Below, piece after piece: positions 1 to 10,040 of a DNA stretch of 64,000 nt. The translations under genes and the position numbers were made by a program. Source of the DNA: Corallochytrium limacisporum (Eukaryota > Opisthokonta); NCBI GenBank assembly GCA_002811645.1, contig PDIP01000019.1, positions 169,281-233,280 on the forward strand, given 5' to 3'. The notes under the pieces were generated by a model. It did no database searches, was not told where the DNA came from, and saw nothing but the letters and a program-made list of their open reading frames with translations. Numbering within the stretch: position 1 is the first letter of the stretch; each line of letters opens with the position of its first letter.

Positions 1-835
1 TTTGTACGACTACGATGTGTTCAATGTCAAGCCAAAGTCAAAATAGTCCTTTTTTGAGAGTAGCAGGGACTCTTCGTTTGAATCAGCTATTGAAATATTT
101 GTGCATGATTGTTAAAAAGAGCAAAATATAATGAAATAGAATAGAATCAATATAAATTATTATACAATCAAGATTGAAAAAGATCCTCGGGAGTCAAGTT
201 TTTCGGAGTTTTGACCCTGACATACCAGACAGAGGGTGGTACACAAATATAAAACTGGCGGAAATAACTGACCCCTAAATATTGATTAAACGTATTGGTC
301 GCCCGCCCGAACCCTTAGAGTTTTCCAGTAGTTTTCGGTTCTCCCTCACTTCATTGATTCCCTTTGCATTCGACACTCTGTAATATGCATAAATCTATCA
401 TGTATACGGCGAGTGTGGTGGCCATCAAGGCGCATCAGTTTGTGTACTAGCCGGGGTTACTCTGATCCAGCCCTTAAACTCGCTTAGGAGGGGTCCCAAA
501 ATGCCGTTGTTACCAAACGCAAGAGAGATCTCTGGCAAGCCTCGACCTTCACCAAGCGCGGGACGGGCACACCTTAGATAGCGCTGCGGCTACGTGGACG
601 GGCACGGTATTGGATCACACAGACAGAAACTTTCACCTGAGGTGTAACTGCTTGGATTTGTGCTCGTCACTCGTACAAGTACAAAAAGTGAGGATCGACT
701 CTGATAGCATGACTCTTTTCACATATCAGCAGAATGAGACGGTGTAGGACCAATCCAGCGAAATAGGAATGCCACTTCAAGAACCACGTTAAGGAGCTTC
801 ACGGCTTAGCGGCGCAGATACCATATGGTAACAAC
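1..835. other. intergenic, no gene seen
   Basis: No reading frame here looks like a real protein. Positions about 110-180 are A/T-rich. The last bases contain an ATG at 825 that opens a short overlapping upstream frame in front of the first gene. The promoter of that gene probably lies here, but no specific motif could be supported. Confidence 0.5.
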
Positions 836-2179
836 ATGTGGCGGCTTTCTCCAAGACATAAGCGTATATCAGCTATAGACAGTGGAAGGATAAGACAACT
901 CCAAAATTCTGGCGTCCTACATGGTTACTGTGAATATAGCACAGGTGACGCCACTGGCGTGATCTCACGGATCCGCCAAGCATTCAGTGCTCATCTTGAC
1001 CGCAGGGCTGACAAATATGTGAACACGCAGGTATCAACGGATCCCTTTTTTGGTGGAACATCGGAAGATGGCAGTAAAGAGGCTGCTGATGCGCTTCTCT
1101 GCCAAGGGCTGGCCGCCCTCTTTGGTACTGGATTCTGTGCCACTATGTATGGTCTGTGGAAGAGCAGCAATATGGACAAATGGTCTGTGACTCTTGGAAT
1201 CGTGCAGAGTGCGCGTCCGAAGCCTGTGCCAGTGAACCATGATATGCCATTACCAGATCCAAAGCCGGACACCTTCCTGGAACAGGCCAAGGAAATCAGA
1301 GAGAATGCAGGCAGGTATCTCCGCAAACACCGCAGCAAACTGTCGGAGATCCGCAGCATGCTTGCACAGATGATCAATACTATTGGATTGGTGGACATCC
1401 CGGAAGATGGAAGATTTAGAAAAGGCACGGAGAAGGGTACAGACTTTGGCAGTGCGGCAGGAATGCATCCAAAAAGACTGGCAGTGCTCAGAGACGCAGT
1501 AGATGCTCTGGATCACCATCTGGCCTATACCCGTGACGAAGCTTCGGCGCTGGATAGTTTTGAGGACCCTGATATGATCGATTTGGCCGCCAGTAATCAT
1601 GATACATTGCAGGAAGGCGGCATTGATGACCTCTTGACACCTTTTGAGTCCAAGGACTCTGTACGGAACACAGAATGGAATGTGAATGAACCACCCGCAG
1701 AAACTGTGAAGCGCTTGTTGGCAGCACACAATGAATGGAAAGTAAATCGTGCAGATGACAATTGGAGGCAACATAATGATAGCTCTAGCCATTTGGTACC
1801 GGAAGTGATATACAAATACATAGATCCGGTTGATGGGTCTGTCAAGACTGGCCGCGGTATCTGGAACGGTCAGCATGACAAGAAATGGTGGAAGCGAGTG
1901 GGAACTCCAAGCCGACAAGTCAGCCTCGGCATGTTGTATACTCCAGCGGCAAGGCTCATGGCTCAGCAGCTTCCCCAAGGTACGCCAGTTGAAGTGTACG
2001 TGAACCCGCGGGACAGCTCAGACACTGCTTTGCTTCGAGGTATGGATGATCGCAGCAAACTGGACCACGAGTTCAATGCCATTGGGTTCCTGATCGTGGG
2101 TGTCCTCATGGCCTATCATTCGGCGTACTTGAAACGGTGCAGTCAGCTCATCAAGCGCTTGCGTTATGGAAAGCCTTAG
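836..2179 (+). CDS. DUF3592-like membrane protein
   Basis: A 447-residue protein whose function I do not recognise. Two hydrophobic stretches are visible, at about residues 83-108 and 413-432, so it is probably a membrane protein. The stretch before the second one (about 330-405) resembles the DUF3592 pattern: a glycine/proline turn (LPQGTPVEVYVNPRD), then an ALLRG-like ending, then the membrane helix. The first half is hydrophilic with an acidic centre. The ATG at 836 is the first in-frame methionine; an ATG at 825 in another frame opens a short overlapping upstream frame ending at 878, which could lower translation or mean that the start is mis-set. It converges with the CstF-50 gene, with 100 bases between the stops. 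Confidence 0.7.
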   Translation: MWRLSPRHKRISAIDSGRIRQLQNSGVLHGYCEYSTGDATGVISRIRQAFSAHLDRRADKYVNTQVSTDPFFGGTSEDGSKEAADALLCQGLAALFGTGFCATMYGLWKSSNMDKWSVTLGIVQSARPKPVPVNHDMPLPDPKPDTFLEQAKEIRENAGRYLRKHRSKLSEIRSMLAQMINTIGLVDIPEDGRFRKGTEKGTDFGSAAGMHPKRLAVLRDAVDALDHHLAYTRDEASALDSFEDPDMIDLAASNHDTLQEGGIDDLLTPFESKDSVRNTEWNVNEPPAETVKRLLAAHNEWKVNRADDNWRQHNDSSSHLVPEVIYKYIDPVDGSVKTGRGIWNGQHDKKWWKRVGTPSRQVSLGMLYTPAARLMAQQLPQGTPVEVYVNPRDSSDTALLRGMDDRSKLDHEFNAIGFLIVGVLMAYHSAYLKRCSQLIKRLRYGKP

Positions 2180-2279
2180 AAGTAGTAGAACATCGAACAG
2201 GTACCACTTTGGTGGGAATAGAAGTTTTCAAAGATAGTATCTAGATGGCTGTATTTAAAAACAGAATATACACTGTTCA

Positions 2280-3533
2280 TTAACTTGTTTGGACACCGCC
2301 CTGGAATGATTGATCGTACCAGAAGCGCACTCGAAAATCTTCGCTGCCACTAACAAAGCTATGTCCTTGCGGATGGGCCGCAAGTGCACTGACGTACTGT
2401 GTATGACCCTTGTACCCCTCGTAGTGTTCTCCGTTGCGGGCATTCCATGCCAGTACCAGACTCTTCGATTCATCACCGCTGAGCACGATATCTTCGCCGT
2501 GCGCAAAAATTGCAGGCACAAGCTGGTTCTTGCGTCTGCCTCCTTCGTAGTCCAGAATAACTTTGCGTTGGCGCAGATCCCACAGATGGATCTTGCTGTC
2601 CAGCCCGGAGGTGAGGAGGTAATGACCAGTCCGGCTGTGTCTCGCTGACGCAACCGCTTCACCGTCATGGGCTAGTTTGAGGTCCATGACTACTTTGTTG
2701 GTGGTGCTATCCCAGAGCTTGACACTGCCATCCATAGAGCAAGAAGCGTACTGGGTGCCGATCCGGTTGAAGGCAATATCGGTTATCGGTCCACTGTGGT
2801 CTTCACTCCGATTCATGCCCGCAAAGCATTGCCAAGTCTCGGCATTGTATAGACGGATGGTAGGATCAGTGGTACCTACGAGAATGTACTGCCCGCACGG
2901 ATGGAATTTGGCCTTCCGACACTCTGCCACCTCATTGAGTGTCTTAACGCTTCGCTTGGCCTGGATCTGGGTGGTGTCGAACAGTCGCACGGTACTGTCA
3001 CTGCCAGCACTGACCAGGATGTTGCCGCTTGGATGAAAATCAATGCCAAGGATTGCACCAGTATGGTCGTATACTGTCTTTAGAACAGCCTTGGGCACAG
3101 CATCAGGAGCACCGGTTGCCTTCTGAATGCACCGATCGCAGCTGAGCAATTTGATCGAGCCATCTGACGCTGCTGTGGCAGCCAGTTTACCGTCTGGTGA
3201 GATGGCCACATCACAGACAGGTCCCTGGTGCGTGGTATAGAAAGTAGTCTCAAACGGTGGCTGCCGCGAAACGCCACCGGTGGCATCACTGTTCTCGAAG
3301 TCCAAAGGGGCTGGACCCGGCCCAGTAGTGGAAACGTCTTTCTTTTTCTTCCTGTCCTGCTCTGCCAAAACTTTCCCGAGCGCTGTGAACAATTCATTGC
3401 TTGGCTGTTGTAATGGCGTACCTGAGCCCTCTAAGCGTTGCTTAATCAGCTTAGCAGCTTCAGTGTGTCCGTCATAGCGCAGCTGTCCGATCAGCAGTCT
3501 GTAGAAAACATCTGATTGTTCCTCTGCGGCCAT
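2280..3533 (-). CDS. CSTF1: cleavage stimulation factor subunit 1 (CstF-50)
   Basis: A 417-residue WD40 protein matching CstF-50, the CstF subunit that helps recognise the downstream element during pre-mRNA 3'-end cleavage and polyadenylation in the nucleus. The N-terminal 60 residues resemble the CstF-50 dimerisation helix region (YRLLIGQLRYDGHTEAAKLI). A short Lys-rich, Pro/Gly linker follows, then about seven WD40 blades from about residue 98, with repeats ending in SIKLLS, TVRLFD, TIRLYN, SVKLWD, KIHLWD and RVRFWY. Length is close to that of the animal protein (about 430). The start is the first ATG. It faces Hikeshi head to head across 454 bases. The family assignment is firm; that the fungal complex uses it in the same way is inference. 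Confidence 0.9.
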   Translation of the reverse strand: MAAEEQSDVFYRLLIGQLRYDGHTEAAKLIKQRLEGSGTPLQQPSNELFTALGKVLAEQDRKKKKDVSTTGPGPAPLDFENSDATGGVSRQPPFETTFYTTHQGPVCDVAISPDGKLAATAASDGSIKLLSCDRCIQKATGAPDAVPKAVLKTVYDHTGAILGIDFHPSGNILVSAGSDSTVRLFDTTQIQAKRSVKTLNEVAECRKAKFHPCGQYILVGTTDPTIRLYNAETWQCFAGMNRSEDHSGPITDIAFNRIGTQYASCSMDGSVKLWDSTTNKVVMDLKLAHDGEAVASARHSRTGHYLLTSGLDSKIHLWDLRQRKVILDYEGGRRKNQLVPAIFAHGEDIVLSGDESKSLVLAWNARNGEHYEGYKGHTQYVSALAAHPQGHSFVSGSEDFRVRFWYDQSFQGGVQTS

Positions 3534-3987
3534 GCTGAGATTCTCAACTTAAACTGCTATTTTCAAATTGCCATGTCAACCCAGTCTATGGGCTCATTAT
3601 CACTTTGTTACCTGCCTAACCTTCAATTCCAGCATACTGAAGTTGTTCACCTGGATTCGCTCATATGAAGTACCACGGGCGCCAACTTGTGGGCGACGGC
3701 AAGAGTCGCGACCTCTTACCCATCCCCACCTTCCTCCCCGCCTTCTCCCCCCCCTGTGTGCGGAAGGATGTCATTTTGACTGAAGGGGAAACCGGACGTT
3801 AGATCCAAAACACGTGAGGTACTTCAGAGCCCTTCATACACAAAGACAATGGCATTATTCACCTATATGCCGAACCTGACAAACTTACATTCTTAATTGA
3901 TAGGTGCATAGAACTAGACGGGATCTTATCCAAAAATGACCAGTTGAAGTAGCCCAAGAGATAGTTTCAGGATTGATTGAGGTCGCA
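3534..3987. promoter_or_regulatory. divergent promoter spacer CstF-50 / Hikeshi
   Basis: A 454-base head-to-head spacer between a minus-strand and a plus-strand gene, so both promoters must lie in it. It contains a pyrimidine-rich stretch with an eight-C run at 3747-3754. No TATA or other named element could be supported. Confidence 0.45.
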
Positions 3988-4569
3988 ATGTTTGCCTGTC
4001 TGATCCCCGGTAGGATTCCCATGGAAGCAAACCAGGTGGAAGATACCAAATTCTTGATCCAAATTCCTAGCGCAACTAGCATTGGGCACATTATGGTTAC
4101 ACTCACAGGCCAGCAACCGTTTCCAACTGGAATGGGTGGCAGCATCTACTACGCACCGCGTCAGGACGCAGCATGGCAGTTGCTCGGGCACATCACCAAC
4201 GCAAAACCATCGGCTCTCTTCCGTATCAAGGGTGTCATCCGCAAGGCGTTGAGCACCCAAAACCTAAATTTTGGCAATCTTGACCCAAGTGTACAAGCAT
4301 CCCAGGATATTGGTCTGCTTGGCATCAGCATCGAGCCGCAGAGCCAGATTGAGCAGGAAATGACATCGACTGACAAACAGGCAGACGCACCGGTGAATGA
4401 CATGGCTGCATTCTCCCGCAAAATGCTTGAATCCTTCTATAACTATGCCAGCAGCTATGCGGCACCTGCACAACCGGGACAAGAAAGCATTCCTATCTCC
4501 ACGCTTAACAATTGGTACAATCGATTCGAAGGGATGCTAAGGAACGATCCTAACTTCTGGAAGAGTTAG
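3988..4569 (+). CDS. HIKESHI: Hikeshi, Hsp70 nuclear import carrier
   Basis: A 193-residue protein of the Hikeshi/OPI10 family, which carries Hsp70 through the nuclear pore during heat stress. The N-terminus MFACLIPGR fits the family start, so the ATG at 3988 was chosen; the frame is open a few codons upstream but with no ATG. Family blocks are QPFPTGMGGSIYY (residues 43-55), WQLLGHITNAKPSALF (63-78), a C-terminal helix with MLESFYNYASSY, and a closing WYNRF...NDPNFW. The FG-nucleoporin-binding N-terminal beta domain and the C-terminal domain both appear complete. It ends only 34 bases from the stop of the convergent gene. Function in this organism is inferred from the family. Confidence 0.93.
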   Translation: MFACLIPGRIPMEANQVEDTKFLIQIPSATSIGHIMVTLTGQQPFPTGMGGSIYYAPRQDAAWQLLGHITNAKPSALFRIKGVIRKALSTQNLNFGNLDPSVQASQDIGLLGISIEPQSQIEQEMTSTDKQADAPVNDMAAFSRKMLESFYNYASSYAAPAQPGQESIPISTLNNWYNRFEGMLRNDPNFWKS

Positions 4570-4603
4570 CAGAAGAATGGCAGACTAGTAGGAGACAACA
4601 CTT

Positions 4604-5650
4604 TTAAAAGCAATGTGATTTGTAAGTTGAACATTCAAAGGCTTTCCAGCCCGGCAGTGACAGAGGATATGAGAGTATTGTCCGAAATGGCCACAGTTTC
4701 CTGCCTCGCATTAGAAAGGACCACAATTTACTGCGGCTAGCTGCGCCCTCAGGAATTGTTCGTTCCCGCACGCCTCGGTCGCCTGGGTACAAAGTATCCA
4801 GTAGTGGGTCCAGGGACTGCAGAGTGGTACAGTCCAGGGTCTCATCAGATAGGCCGGATATCTCAGCTTTCATATCGAAGACTGCGACGCAGAGCGATTT
4901 ATACTCCTGGCCACTCAAGCAAACAATCTTCGACCCAGCAACGGATGCTTCCTCTTCCTCGACCGTCTCTTCTTTGACCGCGATTCCATCTGGAGGTTCT
5001 TGCTCTTCCTTACCACCGACTGTCTGGGAGACTTTGGAGTGTACCTTGATGGTATGCTTGAAGAACATAGCCATGTACACAGCTTGGTGATGGCTAACTG
5101 CTGTGGGAGTGTTCCAACACACAATCAGGTTCGCGTCCAGTTCCTCGGCCTCTTGTAAAGTAGACCCCTGCGACAAAATCTCGCAAAAGGGTATAAAAGT
5201 GTTGAAATAGTGTGGCCGGTTGCAACAATATGTCCACAGTCTGCGGGCTTCCTCGCATGATTCCAGGTCAAAGTACTGTCCCGCGTCCATGGCAGACAGA
5301 CGGTTACACATGGCACGACAAATTGCACCTACAGCAATCTGGCTTCGGTCGACGGGAGATGTGGTGTTTAGGGACGGCACGGTTTTGCGATTGTTGGCCA
5401 GCAAGGGAGTATGGGAGACCAGCCGGCGCACCGATTCCACTTCAATAGCAACGAAGTCAGGAACCGTGTTGGCGTCCATGATGGAGATTGTTTTTGCACC
5501 CAAGGTCGCCTGGGCAGTGGTCAATGACTGGGTCATCTGTGCTAAGGCTTCAACTTTCACAACGGCGCCACGAATCTCGCCATTGGTCACGTTGGCATTG
5601 GCGAGGCTGGTGGTCACAATAGCACGCAGAGAGAGCACCCTTAGAAGCAT
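4604..5650 (-). CDS. uncharacterised 348-residue protein
   Basis: No family recognised. The first ATG is at 5650, giving 348 residues. The frame stays open 49 codons further upstream without an ATG, and that stretch translates to a hydrophobic segment, so a missed upstream exon or non-ATG start is possible. The N-terminal 15 residues (MLLRVLSLRAIVTTS) are basic and hydrophobic, as in a mitochondrial presequence or signal anchor. The centre is rich in Cys and aromatic residues (RLWTYCCNRPHYFNTF). A glutamate-rich stretch follows at about residues 225-245, then a basic C-terminus. It lies tail to tail with Hikeshi and head to head with EIPR1. It is probably a real gene because of frame length and its place in the alternating layout. 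Confidence 0.55.
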   Translation of the reverse strand: MLLRVLSLRAIVTTSLANANVTNGEIRGAVVKVEALAQMTQSLTTAQATLGAKTISIMDANTVPDFVAIEVESVRRLVSHTPLLANNRKTVPSLNTTSPVDRSQIAVGAICRAMCNRLSAMDAGQYFDLESCEEARRLWTYCCNRPHYFNTFIPFCEILSQGSTLQEAEELDANLIVCWNTPTAVSHHQAVYMAMFFKHTIKVHSKVSQTVGGKEEQEPPDGIAVKEETVEEEEASVAGSKIVCLSGQEYKSLCVAVFDMKAEISGLSDETLDCTTLQSLDPLLDTLYPGDRGVRERTIPEGAASRSKLWSFLMRGRKLWPFRTILSYPLSLPGWKAFECSTYKSHCF

Positions 5651-6127
5651 CTTACAAGGCCCATAGGGCTCAAGGTGCCTGAAGGCATATTCACACGGTT
5701 GCAAAACACAATGGCAACCCAGCAATATGGTCCCCGGCACATACAGCACCAAAACGAGCTTCGGCCTTGGTGCTACATTTCCAGTAATATACCACAAATT
5801 TCCAAAGTGATTTGATTCAGAACATCATATTTCTAGTAGGCAAAATTCTCTTCGATTCCCGCGTTTATGATTTTTCGACATCGGCGGGTGAAGAGGGCAT
5901 GCCTCTAGTACTCTCGTAGTGTTCCCGCATGTGCGGGAGGGATTTGTTGTGGCACTTTGTGTGAATGAAGCTACGTTTCTTTGATAATTTACATGCTGGT
6001 ACAAAACTTTCACAGATGACCAGCGCTGTTTGGTCACAAACTAGAGTTTCGTGTGGATAGACAGACAGAAAACCTATGTCTTTCAACAATGTGTTGAAAG
6101 TCAGACTAAAGTCGACTGTTCGACATC
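5651..6127. promoter_or_regulatory. divergent promoter spacer, unknown gene / EIPR1
   Basis: A 477-base head-to-head spacer. It contains a near-perfect palindrome at 5923-5938 with seven-base arms (TCCCGCA / TGCGGGA) and a two-base centre, which is the size and symmetry of a dimeric activator or repressor site. No factor is named. Confidence 0.4.
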
Positions 6128-7300
6128 ATGGGGGAGCCGGCAGTGATCTACAGTCTCGAGGCGAGAGCCCGTAGCCTGTGTGCCGTAAACAACCATGAAG
6201 ATCGAACCATATTTCTGGTCGGCTCGTCCAATATTAGGACCAAAGAACATCATTTGTATCGAGTGGAGTTCATGGAAGATGAGAATCGGACTTCGGCAGA
6301 GTCATTCGTATTTCCCAAAGGTGAGATCACCGTAATAAGCTCGTCACCAAGCCAAGAAGAACTTTGTGCTGTTGGTTACCGAACCATCAAATCCAGTGGT
6401 CAGCATTTGAACCATGGCGCTGTTCTTGGACGCTTTAAGGAGTCTGATGAAGGCTATGACGAGCTTCATATTGTTCAGGATCTCACCGCAGTCCTCGGGC
6501 TCTCGGACGAACAGGCTTGCAAAGCGTTGGTGTGGAGTCCTACCGGAGATTCAGATGATCTCATTGCAGTAACAGCATCTTCATGCATTGTGGTGGACGT
6601 TAATGCTTTGAAAGAGGAAGTTACCATCAATCCGCGTTCTCAGTCTGAAGGAGGCCCCCTGCATTCGAAGACTGGTACCATCCACCATGCCGCTCGCAAT
6701 CCCTTTGGAGGCGGAAAAGAGGTTGCGATTGCATATGATGAAGGTCTACTCGGTGTAGATATTCGCAGCATGAACACCATGTACACTAAGAAAGGTGCTC
6801 ATCCTCAGCAGACTCTGAGCGTGGACTTCAATCACAATCGAAACCACTTACTTGTTAGTAGTGGGGTTGATGGGTGTATTCGGTTCTGGGATGTGCGCAA
6901 CATGAGTGAACCACTTCGTATTGATGAACACCACAACCACTGGGCATGGTCGGTAAAGTACAATCAATTCCACGACCAGTTGCTCTTAAGCTGTGGTTCG
7001 GATTCCCGGGTAGTGCTGTCCAATGTGTACTCCTTGTGTAGCGACCCTCAGGCACTGACGCCTGGCATGGAACTACCCAGCAGTGCCGGTCGTGTGGAGG
7101 ACGACGAAGAGGATATAGGAGAAAACGGTCTTAAGGAAGACGGTGTCATTGGCGTCTTCGAGGAACATGAGGATTCTGTATACGCCGTGGAATGGAGTGC
7201 TACAGACCCATGGATATTTGCCAGCGTATCTTACGATGGCCGCATCGTTTTCAACAGGATGCCGCAGGAGGAGAAGTACAGGGTCCTCGGCATGTTGTAG
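6128..7300 (+). CDS. EIPR1: EARP/GARP complex-interacting WD40 protein (EIPR1/TSSC1)
   Basis: A 390-residue WD40 protein matching EIPR1 (TSSC1), which works with the EARP and GARP tethering complexes in endosome-to-Golgi and recycling traffic. The N-terminus (IYSLEARARSL) fits the family opening. The best-conserved blades are GVDGCIRFWDVRN (about residue 245), HWAWSVKYNQFHDQLLLSCG with a following SRVVLSNV, and the C-terminal EEHEDSVYAVEWSATDPW and SYDGRIVFNR. As in the animal protein, an acidic loop (EDDEEDIGENG) lies between the last two blades. Length matches the family. The ATG at 6128 is in good context. The role in this organism is inferred from homology. Confidence 0.9.
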   Translation: MGEPAVIYSLEARARSLCAVNNHEDRTIFLVGSSNIRTKEHHLYRVEFMEDENRTSAESFVFPKGEITVISSSPSQEELCAVGYRTIKSSGQHLNHGAVLGRFKESDEGYDELHIVQDLTAVLGLSDEQACKALVWSPTGDSDDLIAVTASSCIVVDVNALKEEVTINPRSQSEGGPLHSKTGTIHHAARNPFGGGKEVAIAYDEGLLGVDIRSMNTMYTKKGAHPQQTLSVDFNHNRNHLLVSSGVDGCIRFWDVRNMSEPLRIDEHHNHWAWSVKYNQFHDQLLLSCGSDSRVVLSNVYSLCSDPQALTPGMELPSSAGRVEDDEEDIGENGLKEDGVIGVFEEHEDSVYAVEWSATDPWIFASVSYDGRIVFNRMPQEEKYRVLGML

Positions 7301-10040
7301 AGCGTAAGTGTAAGTATCGATTGCTTAAACGTGTTATCAATGATGAAAGAAACTTTTCATGCGTGTCATAAGATAGACCACATGGTCATGGTTACTACAA
7401 AACAATCCAACACTGAAGAAATGACACACTACGATGCTCGTATGCGATCAAACGAATGCTAACCTAATTTTCCCAATGTTTTGCCCATGCAGAGAAATGA
7501 AATGCGTTAATGGAACGCCTGAAGGGTGCAGCTGATGAGAGCTTTTGCCTTGAGTCCATACGGGTTGGATACTGTTTACCTTTGGCCATCTTTCTTGCTC
7601 TTTCGTTGGATGCTGGGCTAAAGGTGCCAGGACCAACCAGCTGGGACTGTGAGGGTAGTGATTATGAGAGCTGATGCGCAATCAACCATTGTTTGACCAT
7701 CGTGCATATCAAAGCGGATTCAAAGGCACTAACGCTGAGCTACCATACTTTCCACATCCCATTTAACAGGAGAGCGCCAAACTCGAAACATGATATGCGT
7801 TCAAGCAGCAGGGTTGCTAAAGAATCGGGATGGATTGCGTAGAGACATCCCGCGAGTTAAAAACTCATTAAAGAAACGGAGTGGTGACGCTACAGACATC
7901 ACCCATAGCAATTGACCAAAAGTGATCCCGCCGCAGAGGGTTCATCGCTGGATCGGAAAGTTGCCATCCATATCCCGAAGATCTCAGAAGTGAGAACGCT
8001 ACTCGGCAGCCAGACATTGTTTCCTCAAATGATACCCCAAAAAGGGGCCCCGCATTTGAAGAGTAATGACAAAACTAGTGACGGTCGGGGTTTTCGACGG
8101 TGGTACCTGTGAAATCTGCATTCTGGGGTCGGTGGATTGCATGTAGTGGTTGCAGAGTGCAATGTTCAGTACCCTCTTCTTCCCAAACTGAAGGATATAG
8201 GTAGGAGTGGCTGGCAAACTCCAGCCGTTGTTCAGTGCACAATGCAACTCCAGAACGAACACAAACTGTCTTTGCTATATATAATATACTTGCCACGTCT
8301 TGTGTGAGCTGGTAGGGTACTGATCCAATTCCGTGTATTCATTACTCGTTACGTGAAGGTTGTTTTTGCCGCTGAGGAGGCTGAAAGTGGTGCAGCCGTG
8401 GCGCTACCGTGGTCCGATTCCCGGCCCAAATTGAATTGAACGGACAGTAGTTGAGAATACAGTATCTCTACGGCTCTGTGTGATACTTCGGAAAAGGGTG
8501 ACACAGAAAGTTTGTGAGATGATGACCACTCGGTTCAATCAGTTCTTGTATGACTTTTTCTCTCTAAGAGTCCGGCATGTGTTCCGACTGTTTGTACAAT
8601 ATTTAACCAACGGCAGTTTTCATCTTTCACTCACTATTGCCTATTCCATGCCCCTTGCGGCGGACGTGGAGCGAGGTGAACCTGACATTGAGGTTCAATA
8701 GTGAATGTACCATTGCGCAGTCCGCCCAGCTGCGCTCTCCTCCTGAAATATGAGGCTCCGGTGGGGGACAAAATTACGAGGAGCCACGCCCTCTCCCTCC
8801 CGACCGGAAGGCTCCAGTCAAATACGGCACATTTCGGGTGATTGGGGGGGGGGGGTCACCTGACCCCTGGAGGGCGATCAGTCCGTCCCAATGGAAGTTT
8901 TCTGTAATTCTGTTCCATTCAGATCGGCGGTTAGCCAGCAGAGCGCAGAGGGACGAGGGTGCTGTCGTAAGAAGGCGCATGCTGAACTCTTCGGCATTGC
9001 ATTTCGGTATACAAGTAATAGAGCGGGCGGGTTGTGCTGTGCGTAATGTTTGAACAACACTGCTGCACATTATCACCGTAACTGCTGTCGCACACTGATT
9101 GCAAACCCGGTCAAAGGCGATCACTACTAATTGAGCACCAATGCGAACGACAGCACGGAACGTTGCGCAGAAAATGAGGAGGAAGTGTTGGGGTTCCATG
9201 AGTAACTGTCGCGTCTCGCCATATTCTCACTATAGAAAGAGCAGTACATCGATTGCGCTGTTTAGTTTCCCGGGTGCTATGCTTCCATAGCCGCTCGAGA
9301 CGCTTTTTTTTGGGTCCTGGAACGCCTGAGTCAACCATTCTTACTCCGCGGACAGAAGTAAATAGTTTCGACCCCCTTGGAGGTTGCAGTACGCAGTGGG
9401 TGGGCCGGAAATAAAAGGGAGGTGATGAGCGCACAATGAGGAGAACTACCAATCTCGTAGGACCCGTATGCACGCACGGTCTCCTCGATTCCAATGGTAG
9501 TGAGGACGGTCGCTCCCCCTCGTCAATAGTGACTTTAGCGTGCACACGCACTTATCGCAGAAAGTGGTGGGGCTTGGCTTCGTCACCGTTAAGTCATGGG
9601 AGACGGTTTAGTCTGGGCGGGTGAACTTTTTAGAGCAGAACTTTGTAGTGGATCCCTCACGCCGGCTGTGGGTAGACCGAAAATCTACTGTTGAGGATTC
9701 CTCAACCGATCGGTGTGGGTTACACAGGTGCAAGCTTTGGAGCAATGCCGCACAGCTCTGCGCTTCGAGCCCCCTTGGCCTCCTGACGTTTTCGCTTTCG
9801 TACGATACTGTCATACGACCTGCTCAGGTGCTGTTGCTGTTTCCGATGGATGGGTTGAACGCGCAAGAGGATAATGAAAGGAACAACTCTCACGCTTCCA
9901 GATTCCAGGGCAGGGTATTTCAACCAATTTGCCGTCCCTTCACTACAACATGTTACTCCATCGTTGTAACAGTTGAAGAGTTCTTTCCCTTGACCACAGA
10001 GAAGAAAGGTAAGAACAGAACACGCAAAGAGAGAGCAATC
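7301..10040. other. 2.7 kb intergenic region upstream of the aldehyde dehydrogenase
   Basis: No convincing gene on either strand. The reading frames present are short and have no family features. A twelve-G run lies at 8844-8855. From 9621 to 10040 the frame in phase with the downstream gene has no stop codon (140 codons), with an in-phase ATG at 9846, but the translation does not look like a targeting sequence. Confidence 0.5.

Noticed and set aside
8380-8430. tRNA-like T-arm (GGTCCGATTCCCGG)
   Set aside because: The stem does not pair and no acceptor or anticodon arm fits around it.
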